Assembly (NCBI GenBank): GCA_937894585.1
Contig: CALBGO010000108.1
Coordinates: 1 to 42,924, forward strand
Length of the DNA: 42,924 bases
Origin: an uncultured Eubacterium sp.
GTDB taxonomy: Bacteria; Bacillota; Clostridia; Peptostreptococcales; Anaerovoracaceae
Reading direction: 5' to 3'
In this document: positions 25,273-33,379 of the stretch, in pieces
How the letters are laid out: every line of letters starts with the position of its first letter
Numbering within the stretch: position 1 is the first letter of the stretch
The notes under the pieces: model-generated
Database searches by the model: none
What the model was told of the DNA's origin: nothing
What the model saw: only the letters and a program-made list of their open reading frames with translations
Program-made: the position numbers and the translations under genes

Positions 25273-25522
25273 ACACCTTCCAATGTTACCACAATTCCAT
25301 ACAGTATTCAACAGTTTTTTGTATTGGATTTTATGCACGATTAAGGCTGCGATAAAACCGTTCCTGCTTCCGATATGTTTATATAAAAACTATCCGGCAG
25401 AAAGTATCTTCACATATAAAATAGCCTGAAAAAATGCATCCTCGGGCAAAACTGTATGACTAAAGACATATTGTTAAACAAAACTGCCCGACTGAACAGA
25501 AGGTATATTTTGCAGCAGAAAA

Positions 25523-25553
25523 GCAGCCGAAAAGGTCTGCGAACCCCGGCTGC
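25523..25553 (-). terminator. Terminator of the Rpn-family pseudogene
   Basis: GCAGCCG (25523-25529) and CGGCTGC (25547-25553) pair; on the minus strand the stem is followed by TTTTCTGC. It lies 20 bp beyond the stop codon. Confidence 0.7.
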
Positions 25554-25573
25554 CTTAAATTTAAGCTTTTCTC

Positions 25574-26497
25574 TTATTCTGTGAACTTCTTTATATATGC
25601 TTCCGCATCCTCTTCCGACAGGTTAAACCACTCTATTAGCTTTCCCTTAATTTCCGATTCAGAAATACCATCCTTACGATCACTCAGAACAAATGCCCGA
25701 ATACCCTGTTCAATACCCTGAGCCAAACCTTCCTGTCTGCCGAGGTCCAAACCTTCCTGCCTGCCCTGCACCAGTCCTTCGCGCCTGCCTCGCTCTTCTG
25801 CCCAGTCCTCCCGCATTCTGCGGTCCATTTCCAGTGTCATTACGCCCATCAGTTTCTCATCTCCATTCAGTTCCAGAACCTTTTGATGCACTTCATCTAT
25901 AAAGTCATCTCTGCCCGGATTAACTTTTCCTTCATTAATGTAGCTAAACAGCGCCTTTAGCTCTTTGGGAATGCTGCCTGCCTCTGCTTTACTGTTTAAT
26001 ACTATTGTATACGATTCATCTCCAAGTAACAACCGGTTTTTGATATCATAATTCTGAAACTGATAAACCGCTTTTCCCTTCCCGAACAAGTCGAACCTGC
26101 ACAGAAAAATCACATAGCAGGGCTACAGTCTGGCATAGGCTTCTCCCGGCTCTAAAATATGGGTATCGATCATACTGTGGTAATAACGGCTCCGCTTTGG
26201 AATATCGTCTGTATTCTCCGACTGAAATTCAATATCATACCAGCTTTGGTCTCCTTCAAACAGTACATCAAGGCGCACGCTCTTGTGAAAGGGCGTATTC
26301 AGAATCATTTTTTCGGCTTCTGCTCTCGCGCCCGCATCCTCTTCTACGAAGCTGTTTTGCGACAGTTTGATTTCGCTGACCTTCTTATCCGGAAAGATTT
26401 TCTCCAGAAAAGCCTTGCATCTGCCCTCATCGTTCATCACCATGGCGAAAATCGTCTGATTGGAAAACGGAAACTGAATCTTAGGTTCTCTTTCCAT
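25574..26497 (-). pseudogene. Rpn-family recombination-promoting nuclease, interrupted by one stop codon
   Basis: Read from ATG 26497 (behind AAGGAGAAG), the frame encodes a PD-(D/E)XK nuclease of the Rpn/PDDEXK_2 family. The N-terminal part holds FPFSNQTIFAMVMNDE and the catalytic VRLDVLFEGDQSWYDIEFQSE. After ILEPGEAYARL comes a TAG (26125-26123), and the same frame then continues with PCYVIFLCRFDLFGKGKAVY to the normal end at 25574. A single base change (for example AAG to TAG) explains the break. The second half carries GRQEGL/GLDLG tandem repeats and a C-terminal helix ending AYIKKFTE. A related copy reaches the right window edge. Readthrough or separate translation of the parts cannot be excluded. 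Confidence 0.85.
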
Positions 26498-26711
26498 ACT
26501 TCTCCTTTTTTCTACTTTTTCTCCCGCTTTTTTAATGTAAATATATACCATTATTAACAATATTAACTATACCAGAAGTGCTCATTAAAATCAAGTTATA
26601 ATTGTAATTTATTTACATTTAAGACGATTTTTCATAGGCTTAGTAAAACGGACAGCGCAGGCAGCCAGGCTGACGGAGGAGCGAGATCTGCGAGCATTGC
26701 CGCCTATGCTG

Positions 26712-27479
26712 TCAGCCTTTCAATCTGCCGTAAACGACCAGCCTTGCGTCCTCAAATTCATAAGTACAGGTGCTCATCATTACAATTCTGTCGTCCGGTT
26801 CAGGTATAATATCCGTCTCCAGCATATTCTTTTCCTCGATTTCAGAAAGATATTTTTCCTTTTCAGCTCTGCCGGAAAACTCCCATTTATAAAGAGGGCT
26901 GTCCGCCGGGATTCTGACCGCTGCAAAAATTTCCAGTTTGTACTGCTTTTCGGGCAGGAAAACCTCCATTACCCGATGTTTTTCATAAAACTCCTTACTT
27001 TCATACTCCGTCAATGTATGAAACATACTGCCATCTTTCATGCGGTGCCCGTAAATAATGGTATTAAACTGTTCAAACGGTCTCTCGCACCGGTAATCGA
27101 TAAACAGCGAGCCTTTGCCGTTTTCACTTTTGTCTGCCATACGGTAAAGATAATACCTGTTGTCTTTTCCCTGTACTACCGGATAATTGATTGCCGTACC
27201 CTCTGCACGCAACCAGCCTTTAATATCGGGATTTTCTTTTCGCAGCGCTTTAAAATCAATAGGATTTTCACTCTCTTTCTCCCGCACAGCCAGATGCTGT
27301 ATTTTCTCATAAACCTGTGTTCCCTGTCTGTATTCCATAAGAATCGTACATATTTTATATAAACTGAAAATCATTACCGACAGCAGAATTATCAGAATTA
27401 CTCTGTATAGCAATTTCCTCTTTTTTCCCTTGTTTTGTTTCACCAGTCTTCTCCAAACTTCTATTTTCTTCCGAACCAT
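26712..27479 (-). CDS. srtB: Class B sortase
   Basis: The 255-residue transpeptidase has a basic N-terminus and one membrane helix (about 24-47), then the sortase barrel. Catalytic residues are H145 (IIYGHRMKDG), C238 (MSTCTYEF) and R246 (DARLVVYGRL). Class B is indicated by the long helix after the histidine and the MSTCTYE motif. The enzyme attaches surface proteins to peptidoglycan on the outer membrane face. No protein with a sortase-B sorting signal is encoded in the window. It starts at ATG 27479 without a strong ribosome binding site. The 151 bp behind it contain a long imperfect stem (GGCTGAC/GTCAGCC around 26668-26719). Confidence 0.9.
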   Translation of the reverse strand: MVRKKIEVWRRLVKQNKGKKRKLLYRVILIILLSVMIFSLYKICTILMEYRQGTQVYEKIQHLAVREKESENPIDFKALRKENPDIKGWLRAEGTAINYPVVQGKDNRYYLYRMADKSENGKGSLFIDYRCERPFEQFNTIIYGHRMKDGSMFHTLTEYESKEFYEKHRVMEVFLPEKQYKLEIFAAVRIPADSPLYKWEFSGRAEKEKYLSEIEEKNMLETDIIPEPDDRIVMMSTCTYEFEDARLVVYGRLKG

Positions 27480-27578
27480 TTTACCACAAATTCATCGCAA
27501 AAAACCGGATTTCATTATTTTATTATTTTATCGTTAAAATCTGCGCATAATTTCATACCGATTTCAGATATTAACATT

Positions 27579-27947
27579 ATGGAACTGACAGTATTTATTT
27601 TGGGAGGATGTTTCTACGGTCTTACAGAAATCCTTTACCGTGGCTACACCCACTGGTCTATGATACTGACCGGCGGTGCAATTTCCTTTACCTTTTATAT
27701 GCTGAGTCCGTTTCTCTTCACCATGAATATTTTCACAGCCTCTCTCCTCGGTGCAGCAATCATCACTTTCTACGAATTTTCCGTAGGCATTGTCGTGAAC
27801 CTCTGGCTGCAATGGGATGTATGGGACTATTCGGCGCTTCCCGGGAATATCCTGGGGCAGATTTGTCCCAAATACTCTGCGTATTGGTTTTTAATATGCC
27901 TTGCCTTCTTCTCTCTGATAAAATATAATAAACTTATCTTATTCTAG
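27579..27947 (+). CDS. CmpB-like putative ABC transporter permease family membrane protein
   Basis: The 122-residue protein has four predicted membrane helices and matches the PF06541 (ABC_trans_CmpB) family: GGCFYGLTEILYRGYTHWSM near the start and VWDYSALPGNILGQICPKYS near the end. Despite the family title, no ATPase partner is nearby and the function is unsettled. I use ATG 27579; it lacks a visible Shine-Dalgarno sequence, and the frame is open further upstream. It is divergent from srtB and lies 30 bp before the phosphohexomutase gene, with which it may be co-transcribed. Confidence 0.65.
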   Translation: MELTVFILGGCFYGLTEILYRGYTHWSMILTGGAISFTFYMLSPFLFTMNIFTASLLGAAIITFYEFSVGIVVNLWLQWDVWDYSALPGNILGQICPKYSAYWFLICLAFFSLIKYNKLILF

Positions 27948-27977
27948 TGCGAAATTTACAAAAAGCAGGAGGAGCTT

Positions 27978-29666
27978 ATGGCAGTATACGATTACAGCAG
28001 GCTGCAAAACGGCAGCGATATCAGAGGAGTTGCCCTTGAGGGCGTGGAAAATGAACATGTTAATCTGGACGAAGAAGCAGCAGAGCGCCTTGCGAGAGGA
28101 TTTCTGTACTGGCTGACCCGTACCGCAGAAAAAAATCCGGAAGAACTGACCATTTCCGTAGGACGAGATCCGAGGCTTTCCGGAGAAGCAATTGCAGACG
28201 CATTCTGCCGAGCGCTGAAACCTTACGGCTGCAGAATTCTGAACGCAGGTCTTGCCTCTACTCCGGCAATGTTTATGTCTACGATTTTTGAAGAGTACCG
28301 CTGTGACGGCGCAGTAATGATTACGGCAAGCCATCTGCCCGCAAACCGCAACGGTATGAAATTCTTTGACAGAAACGGCGGGCTGAATAAAGGCGATATC
28401 ACCGACATTATCACCTTTGCGGAATCTGATTCCATCCTTAATTCTGTAAGACCGGGAACACCCAAGGAGCCGGAAAACATTCCGCTCCTGGATACATATG
28501 CAGCCCATCTTCGCAAGCTGATTACAGACGGTATCCTTGCAGAAGAACTTTCAGGCAAAGATACCTCCTCCGATGAAGAAATTTCGGACAAAGACGCTTC
28601 CGCAGAATCGGCTTCCTGCAAAGGTGATTTTTCCGCCGATGCGGCGACTTCCGATAACTGCTGCACATCCTTTTTGGAAAACAAAAATCAAAAAAACTTT
28701 GATCCGAAAAAACCTCTTGCCGATATGAAAATTACAGTGGACGCCGGAAATGGCTCCGGCGGGTTTTATGCGGACAAAGTACTGAAACCTCTTGGCGCTG
28801 ATGTAAGTTCCGGTCAGTTTCTGAACCCTGACGGCACTTTTCCTGCTCACGCTCCCAATCCGGAGGACAAAAAAGCCATGGCTTCCATCTGCAAAAGGGT
28901 TAAAGAATGCGGCTCCGATTTGGGTCTGATTTTCGATACTGATGTAGACCGCTCCGCAGCTGTGGACGAAAACGGAAATGAAATCAGCAGAAACGGCATT
29001 GTCGCCATGGCAGCCGCGCTGATTGCAGATGAACACCCGGGCACCACCGTAGTGACTGACAGTATCACCAGCAGACAGCTGACCGTTTTCCTTGAGGGAA
29101 AACTGAAACTGCGTCATCTGCGCTTCAAACGAGGCTATAAAAATGTCATCAATAAATCCATAGAGCTGTGCGAGGCGGGAATCGACAGCCAGCTTGCCAT
29201 CGAAACTTCCGGTCATGCAGCTTACAAAGAAAACTATTTTCTGGACGACGGAGCATACCTGGCAACTAAAATCGTCATCAGCGCGGCTCGCCTGTTCCGC
29301 TGCGGCAAAGGCATTTCATCTTTGATCGAAGACCTGAAAGAACCGGCTGAATCAGTAGAAATCAGATTCCCTATTCTTGCAGAAGACTTTTCATCTTATG
29401 CCGACCGGATTTTATCAGACCTGACAGAACTTGCAGAAAACAGCGCGCTTGACGGTGCGGAGCTTGTTCAGCCCAACTACGAAGGTGTGCGGATCAACTT
29501 TAATGCCGAATCCTGCAAAGGATGGGCTCTGCTCCGAAAATCTCTCCACGATCCTATTATGCCGCTGAATATCGAATCCGATATCCCCGGCGGTACAGAT
29601 GAAATCCGTAAAATCTTAAAACCGGTCCTGTCCGCATACGACAAATTGGACAGCAGCCGGCTGTAA
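27978..29666 (+). CDS. Phosphomannomutase/phosphoglucomutase with an internal low-complexity insert
   Basis: The 562-residue alpha-D-phosphohexomutase moves phosphate between C6 and C1 of a hexose phosphate for cell-surface sugar synthesis. The phosphoserine loop is ITASHLPANRNG with S118, the Mg2+ loop is DTDVDR (D320, D322, D324), and the sugar-binding ETSGH lies near 411. Between domains 1 and 2 is an insert (about 192-244) that is rich in Ser, Asp, Glu and Ala and has no counterpart in the family as I know it; it explains the extra length. The start is ATG 27978 behind AGGAGGAG. Whether glucose or mannose is preferred cannot be read. Confidence 0.88.
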   Translation: MAVYDYSRLQNGSDIRGVALEGVENEHVNLDEEAAERLARGFLYWLTRTAEKNPEELTISVGRDPRLSGEAIADAFCRALKPYGCRILNAGLASTPAMFMSTIFEEYRCDGAVMITASHLPANRNGMKFFDRNGGLNKGDITDIITFAESDSILNSVRPGTPKEPENIPLLDTYAAHLRKLITDGILAEELSGKDTSSDEEISDKDASAESASCKGDFSADAATSDNCCTSFLENKNQKNFDPKKPLADMKITVDAGNGSGGFYADKVLKPLGADVSSGQFLNPDGTFPAHAPNPEDKKAMASICKRVKECGSDLGLIFDTDVDRSAAVDENGNEISRNGIVAMAAALIADEHPGTTVVTDSITSRQLTVFLEGKLKLRHLRFKRGYKNVINKSIELCEAGIDSQLAIETSGHAAYKENYFLDDGAYLATKIVISAARLFRCGKGISSLIEDLKEPAESVEIRFPILAEDFSSYADRILSDLTELAENSALDGAELVQPNYEGVRINFNAESCKGWALLRKSLHDPIMPLNIESDIPGGTDEIRKILKPVLSAYDKLDSSRL

Positions 29667-29678
29667 TACCGTGAAATA

Positions 29679-29800
29679 GCAAAGTGCAAACCGCAAAATG
29701 CATGCTGCAAAGTATACACAGCAAAATGCACACAGCAAGGTACAAACCGCAAAGTTAAATAGCAGAACACAAATAACAAGGCACAAACAACAGCATACCA
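29679..29800. repeat. 14-bp degenerate tandem repeat, eight to nine copies
   Basis: Successive units start at 29679, 29693, 29707, 29721, 29735, 29749, 29762, 29776 and 29790. The consensus is close to GCAAARTGCAMACM; examples are GCAAAGTGCAAACC, GCAAAATGCATGCT, GCAAAGTATACACA and GCAAGGTACAAACC. Unit six has lost one base and the last copies drift. The array begins 13 bp after the phosphohexomutase stop. Confidence 0.8.
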
Positions 29801-29911
29801 AACGATGTGTTCTGTATACCTCACTTTGTGTTCCGCACTCTATGTTCCGCTGTACACAAAAGCAAACGGTAATCCTATATAACAGCTTGCTTTTGAAACG
29901 ATTCCCATACT

Positions 29912-29950
29912 AAAAAGCCGCGCAGCCTGAACTCAGGCTCTGCGGCTTTT
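29912..29950. terminator. Bidirectional rho-independent terminator
   Basis: AAAAAGCCGCGCAGCCTGA (29912-29930) pairs with TCAGGCTCTGCGGCTTTT (29933-29950), leaving a two-base loop and one internal mismatch. It stands between the convergent phosphohexomutase and nfo genes and has A- and T-runs on both sides. Confidence 0.92.
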
Positions 29951-30017
29951 ATACCCTATCTTTTATTTCCGCGATACATCTTATTATCATTATATGCCTC
30001 CGCATATAATGATTGAA

Positions 30018-30872
30018 TTAAGCTTCGCTTTCCATCAGCATTTTGATTTCTCTTCCGTAACCGGAAAGATCCGGCTGGGGCGTTTCCAGAATACACGGAA
30101 GCCCAATCAGTTTCGGATGATTGACAATCCTTAGAATCGCTTCTTTTCCAATGGTTCCGTCTCCGATGCAGGCATGACGGTCTTTGTGAGAACCCGGCGG
30201 ATTCTGGCTGTCGTTTATGTGCATCGCTTTTAAGCGTTCTATTCCGATAACCCGGTCAAATTCCGCAAGAACGCCATCAAGATTCTGTATAATATCGTAC
30301 CCTCCGTCGCTGACATGACAGGTATCCAGACACACACCGACTTTATCGGAAAGTTTCACTCTTTCAATAATTGCTGCAAGCTCTTCAAAACTGCTGCCGA
30401 TTTCACTTCCCTTACCCGCCATCGTTTCCAAAAGAACTGTAGTTGTCTGCTGCGGCGTAATAATTTCGTTGAGAAGATCCGCAATCATCTGTATGCCCTT
30501 CTCCGACCCCTGTCCTACATGGCTGCCCGGATGAAAATTATAATAATTGCCCGGAAGATATTCCATTCTCTCCATATCTTCAGACATAGCCATATAGGCA
30601 AATTCTCGTGTTTTCGCTGTGGCTGAGCATGGGTTCAATGTATAGGGAGCATGTGCAACCAGCTTGCCGAAACAATTCTCCTCCATAATCGCAAGCAGTT
30701 TCTCCGCATCTTTTTCGTCAATTGCTTTCGCTTTTCCGCCCCGGGGATTTCTTGTAAAAAATGCAAAAGTGTTGGCGCCTATGCTCACCGCATCTTTTCC
30801 CATCGCCTCAAAACCTTTAGCTGCCGAAAGGTGACAGCCGATATACTTTTCAGTTATGTTTTTCATATTCAT
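30018..30872 (-). CDS. nfo: Endonuclease IV (apurinic/apyrimidinic endonuclease)
   Basis: The enzyme cuts DNA 5' to abasic sites in base-excision repair. Metal-binding residues are in place: IGCHLSAAKG, HAPYTLN, VLLETMAGKGSEIG, VGVCLDTCHVSDGGYD, MHINDSQN, DRHACIGDGTIG and CILETP. From ATG 30872 the product is 284 residues, the usual size; ATG 30866 is also possible. The longer open frame upstream adds Lys/Arg-rich residues that do not fit the family. No Shine-Dalgarno sequence precedes either ATG. Instead TATAAT lies only 7 bp upstream on the minus strand, which would suit a leaderless message, though its -35 region is poor. Confidence 0.92.
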   Translation of the reverse strand: MNMKNITEKYIGCHLSAAKGFEAMGKDAVSIGANTFAFFTRNPRGGKAKAIDEKDAEKLLAIMEENCFGKLVAHAPYTLNPCSATAKTREFAYMAMSEDMERMEYLPGNYYNFHPGSHVGQGSEKGIQMIADLLNEIITPQQTTTVLLETMAGKGSEIGSSFEELAAIIERVKLSDKVGVCLDTCHVSDGGYDIIQNLDGVLAEFDRVIGIERLKAMHINDSQNPPGSHKDRHACIGDGTIGKEAILRIVNHPKLIGLPCILETPQPDLSGYGREIKMLMESEA

Positions 30873-31224
30873 AAGCAGATTATAACACAGTCCGGCTGCC
30901 AAAACCAGTCGGAAGCCGCAGGTCCCATCTTTTGAATCTGTCTCCTTTCTCCTGCTGAACCTGCCGTCTGATTCTATCTTTTTCTTCTGCCCCATATACA
31001 GCTCCGATTCCTTTGATTTTTTCCGCCTCACAGCCTCCCGCCCGTAAACCTTACCGTAATTTTTCCTGAAAATCCACGGGTTTTCATCTCAGTATAAAGT
31101 CTTAATCTTGCCACTTTTCGACAATTTTTTCACAATTCTATCACAAGTCTATTGACTTTTCATCACAGAAGTGTTCAAATATAGTTAGACTAAATCTTTT
31201 ATCTATCTTAAGGAGGATTTTATT
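30873..31224. other. Divergent intergenic region between nfo and the NhaC gene
   Basis: The 352 bp hold upstream sequence for both genes. On the plus side there is a TTGACT (31152-31157) with TATAGT (31180-31185), but the 22-bp spacing is too wide for a confident promoter. An open frame continuing nfo upstream to about 31031 is basic and probably not translated. I see no riboswitch-like structure. Confidence 0.4.
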
Positions 31225-32844
31225 ATGAAAAGCCTTAAAAAGCGTGCTGTATGGATCATGGCGCTGGCAGTGCTTTTAATCGCCTGCTTTCCGCTGATGG
31301 CCTTTGCAGCCGAGGAAGAGTATGTACCTGAGCTCTACGGTACAATCTGGTCTCTTCTGCCTCCGGTTATTGCTATCGGTTTAGCATTAATCACTAAGGA
31401 GGTATACAGTTCCCTGTTTATCGGAATTGTAATCGGAGGTGTTCTTTATTCAGGATTTTCCTTCGAAGGAACATGCAGACATGTGCTGTACGATGGTGTC
31501 ATCGGCAATCTGACCGCAAGCGGTAATGTGGGAATTTTGGTATTCCTGGTTATCCTTGGCGCTGTGGTATGTCTGATGAATCAGACCGGCGGTTCGGCAG
31601 CATTCGGAAGATGGGCGCAGACCAGAATCAAAACAAGAGTAGGCGCGCAGCTTGCAACTGTCGCACTGGGCGTACTCATCTTCGTAGATGACTATTTCAA
31701 CTGTCTGACAGTAGGAAGCGTAATGCGTCCGATTACAGAAAGTCACAATGTATCCAAAGCAAAACTGTCTTACTTAATCGACGCAACAGCAGCTCCTGTC
31801 TGCATCATCGCTCCGATTTCATCATGGGCAGCTGCAGTAAGCGGTTTTGTCGGTGACGGTCAGGGATTCACAGTATTTATTAAAGCAATCCCTTATAACT
31901 ACTACGCACTTCTGACTATCTTATTTATGGTAGCCATCACAATCATGAGAATCGACTTCGGTCCGATGAAAAAACATGAAGAAAACGCTATTTTAAACGG
32001 AGACATCTATACAACTCCTGAAAGACCTTACGCTGAAGCAGAAAACGAAAAGCTCAACGAAAACGGCAAGGTAATCGACCTGGTTGTTCCGGTTATTATT
32101 CTGGTTGTCTGCTGCGTAGTCGGCATCATGTATTCCGGCGGAATCTTCGACGGCGCAAGCTTCATCGATTCCTTCGCGAACAGTGTCGCTGCTGACGGTC
32201 TTTCCATCGGAAGCTTAATTGCTTTCCTGTTAATTGTTATCTATTATATGTTCAGAAGAGTTATCGGTTTCAGAGACGCGATGGAATGTATTCCTGAAGG
32301 TTTCAAAGCAATGGTTCCTGCAATTCTGATTCTGACTTTCGCATGGACTATCAAGACTATGACAGACAGCCTGGGCGCTGCTCCTTATGTTGCCGGTCTT
32401 GTTGAATCCGGTGCAGAAAGCTTTATGAACTTCTTACCTGCTGTCGTATTCCTGGTAGGCTGCGGACTTGGTTTTGCAACCGGTACTTCCTGGGGTACAT
32501 TCGGAGTGCTCATTCCAATCGTTATGGCTGTATTCGAAGGCTACGATGAACAGATGATGATCATCTCCATCTCCGCTTGTATGGCCGGCGCTGTATGCGG
32601 AGACCACTGCTCACCGATTTCCGATACTACAATCATGGCTTCTGCAGGCGCACAGTGCTACCACATCAACCATGTTAACACACAGCTGCCTTATGCAATT
32701 ACAGTTGCGGCAGTATCCTGCGTAAGCTATGTTGTTGCCGGCTTCGTTCGCTCTGCATTCATTGCACTGCCAATCGCAGCAGCAATAATGATTCTGGTAC
32801 TGATTGTAATCAGAAAAAAATTCGGTGTAGAAAAACGAGTCTAA
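31225..32844 (+). CDS. NhaC-family Na+/H+ antiporter-like transporter
   Basis: The 539-residue membrane protein has about 12-13 helices and belongs to the NhaC superfamily: SLLPPVIAIGLALITKEVY, the LIFVDDYFNCLTVGSVMRP segment (about 152-170), IIAPISSWAAAVSG, GFATGTSWGTFGVLIPI and CGDHCSPISDTTIMASAGA. Members exchange Na+ for H+ or related substrates. The first 28 residues (ending MAFAAEEE) look like a cleavable signal peptide, often seen in this subgroup. The start is ATG 31225 behind AAGGAGGA. It is a single-gene unit ending at its own terminator. The precise substrate is not certain. Confidence 0.85.
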   Translation: MKSLKKRAVWIMALAVLLIACFPLMAFAAEEEYVPELYGTIWSLLPPVIAIGLALITKEVYSSLFIGIVIGGVLYSGFSFEGTCRHVLYDGVIGNLTASGNVGILVFLVILGAVVCLMNQTGGSAAFGRWAQTRIKTRVGAQLATVALGVLIFVDDYFNCLTVGSVMRPITESHNVSKAKLSYLIDATAAPVCIIAPISSWAAAVSGFVGDGQGFTVFIKAIPYNYYALLTILFMVAITIMRIDFGPMKKHEENAILNGDIYTTPERPYAEAENEKLNENGKVIDLVVPVIILVVCCVVGIMYSGGIFDGASFIDSFANSVAADGLSIGSLIAFLLIVIYYMFRRVIGFRDAMECIPEGFKAMVPAILILTFAWTIKTMTDSLGAAPYVAGLVESGAESFMNFLPAVVFLVGCGLGFATGTSWGTFGVLIPIVMAVFEGYDEQMMIISISACMAGAVCGDHCSPISDTTIMASAGAQCYHINHVNTQLPYAITVAAVSCVSYVVAGFVRSAFIALPIAAAIMILVLIVIRKKFGVEKRV

Positions 32845-32888
32845 ACATCTAACATACTATTATCAATGATTAGATTTAGTCCTACATA

Positions 32889-32934
32889 CAAAAGGGCGCT
32901 TTTCGAAAAACTCTGAAAGGCGCTCTTTTGTTTT
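32889..32934 (+). terminator. Rho-independent terminator of the NhaC gene
   Basis: CAAAAGGGCGCTTTTC (32889-32904) pairs with GAAAGGCGCTCTTTTG (32915-32930) with two G-T pairs, followed by TTTT. Confidence 0.88.
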
Positions 32935-33054
32935 ACTTTTACACCGGCTGTTCTGTTTTACTTTTGATATTCATTTTTAAAATGAAAAGCTTTTGACAGA
33001 TCCTGAAAATCCAAAATCTACGAAATCCGCAGAGATACTGTACGCATCAAACTT

Positions 33055-33260
33055 ACAAACGATTGCTTCTCCAATACCGAGTGTTCAAGAGAACGACATA
33101 CAATCGATTTCCTAATATCAAGTATGCCAGAGGACTGCATACAATTAACTTCCCAATGCTGAGTACACAAAAACTGCATACAATCGATTCTGTAATGCCG
33201 AGTATGCAGGAGAATTGCAAACCGTCAATAGTGTAAATTGTAAACCGGGATTAAAAACAA
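33055..33260. repeat. Degenerate ~40-bp tandem repeat, four to five copies
   Basis: The anchor ACAATCGATT (or a near match) recurs at 33055, 33100, 33141, 33180 and, weakly, about 33217, spaced 37-45 bp. Between anchors runs a CYAATRCCGAGTATGC-like segment (ATACCGAGTG, ATATCAAGTATG, ATGCTGAGTAC, ATGCCGAGTATG) and then GAGAACTGCAT. Unit length varies, so the array is old or built by a process other than simple slippage. Confidence 0.7.
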
Positions 33261-33379
33261 TCCGTATTGTAAACCTTGCCCTGCAATGATAAAATATAAG
33301 AAATACCAAAGTATCTGTAAATCATATACAAAAACATATCCGGGATATATAAAAATATAGGATAAAAGGAGGAATCTCT

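Larger units (their letters stand above)
29667..30017. other. Intergenic region with a short-unit repeat array and terminator
   Basis: These 351 bp between two convergent genes contain the 14-bp repeat array (29679-29800), a less regular tail that still resembles it, and the terminator at 29912-29950. A Cys/Val/Leu-rich minus-strand frame across it is an artefact of the repeats. Confidence 0.6.
32845..33379. other. Intergenic region with terminator and repeat array
   Basis: The 535 bp contain the NhaC terminator (32889-32934), then a degenerate ~40-bp tandem array (33055 to about 33260), then an A/T-rich stretch leading to the DUF2804 gene. No gene or clear promoter is seen. Confidence 0.6.

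Noticed and set aside
29477..29824. 115-codon minus-strand frame resembling a Cys-rich membrane protein
   Set aside because: It reads through the 14-bp array and the antisense of the phosphohexomutase end; composition follows the repeat.
31032..31224. Riboswitch in front of the NhaC gene
   Set aside because: No conserved aptamer core or terminator/antiterminator pair could be recognised.
33055..33260. CRISPR-like array
   Set aside because: The repeats are short and imperfect, unit lengths vary, the spacers resemble each other, and there are no cas genes.
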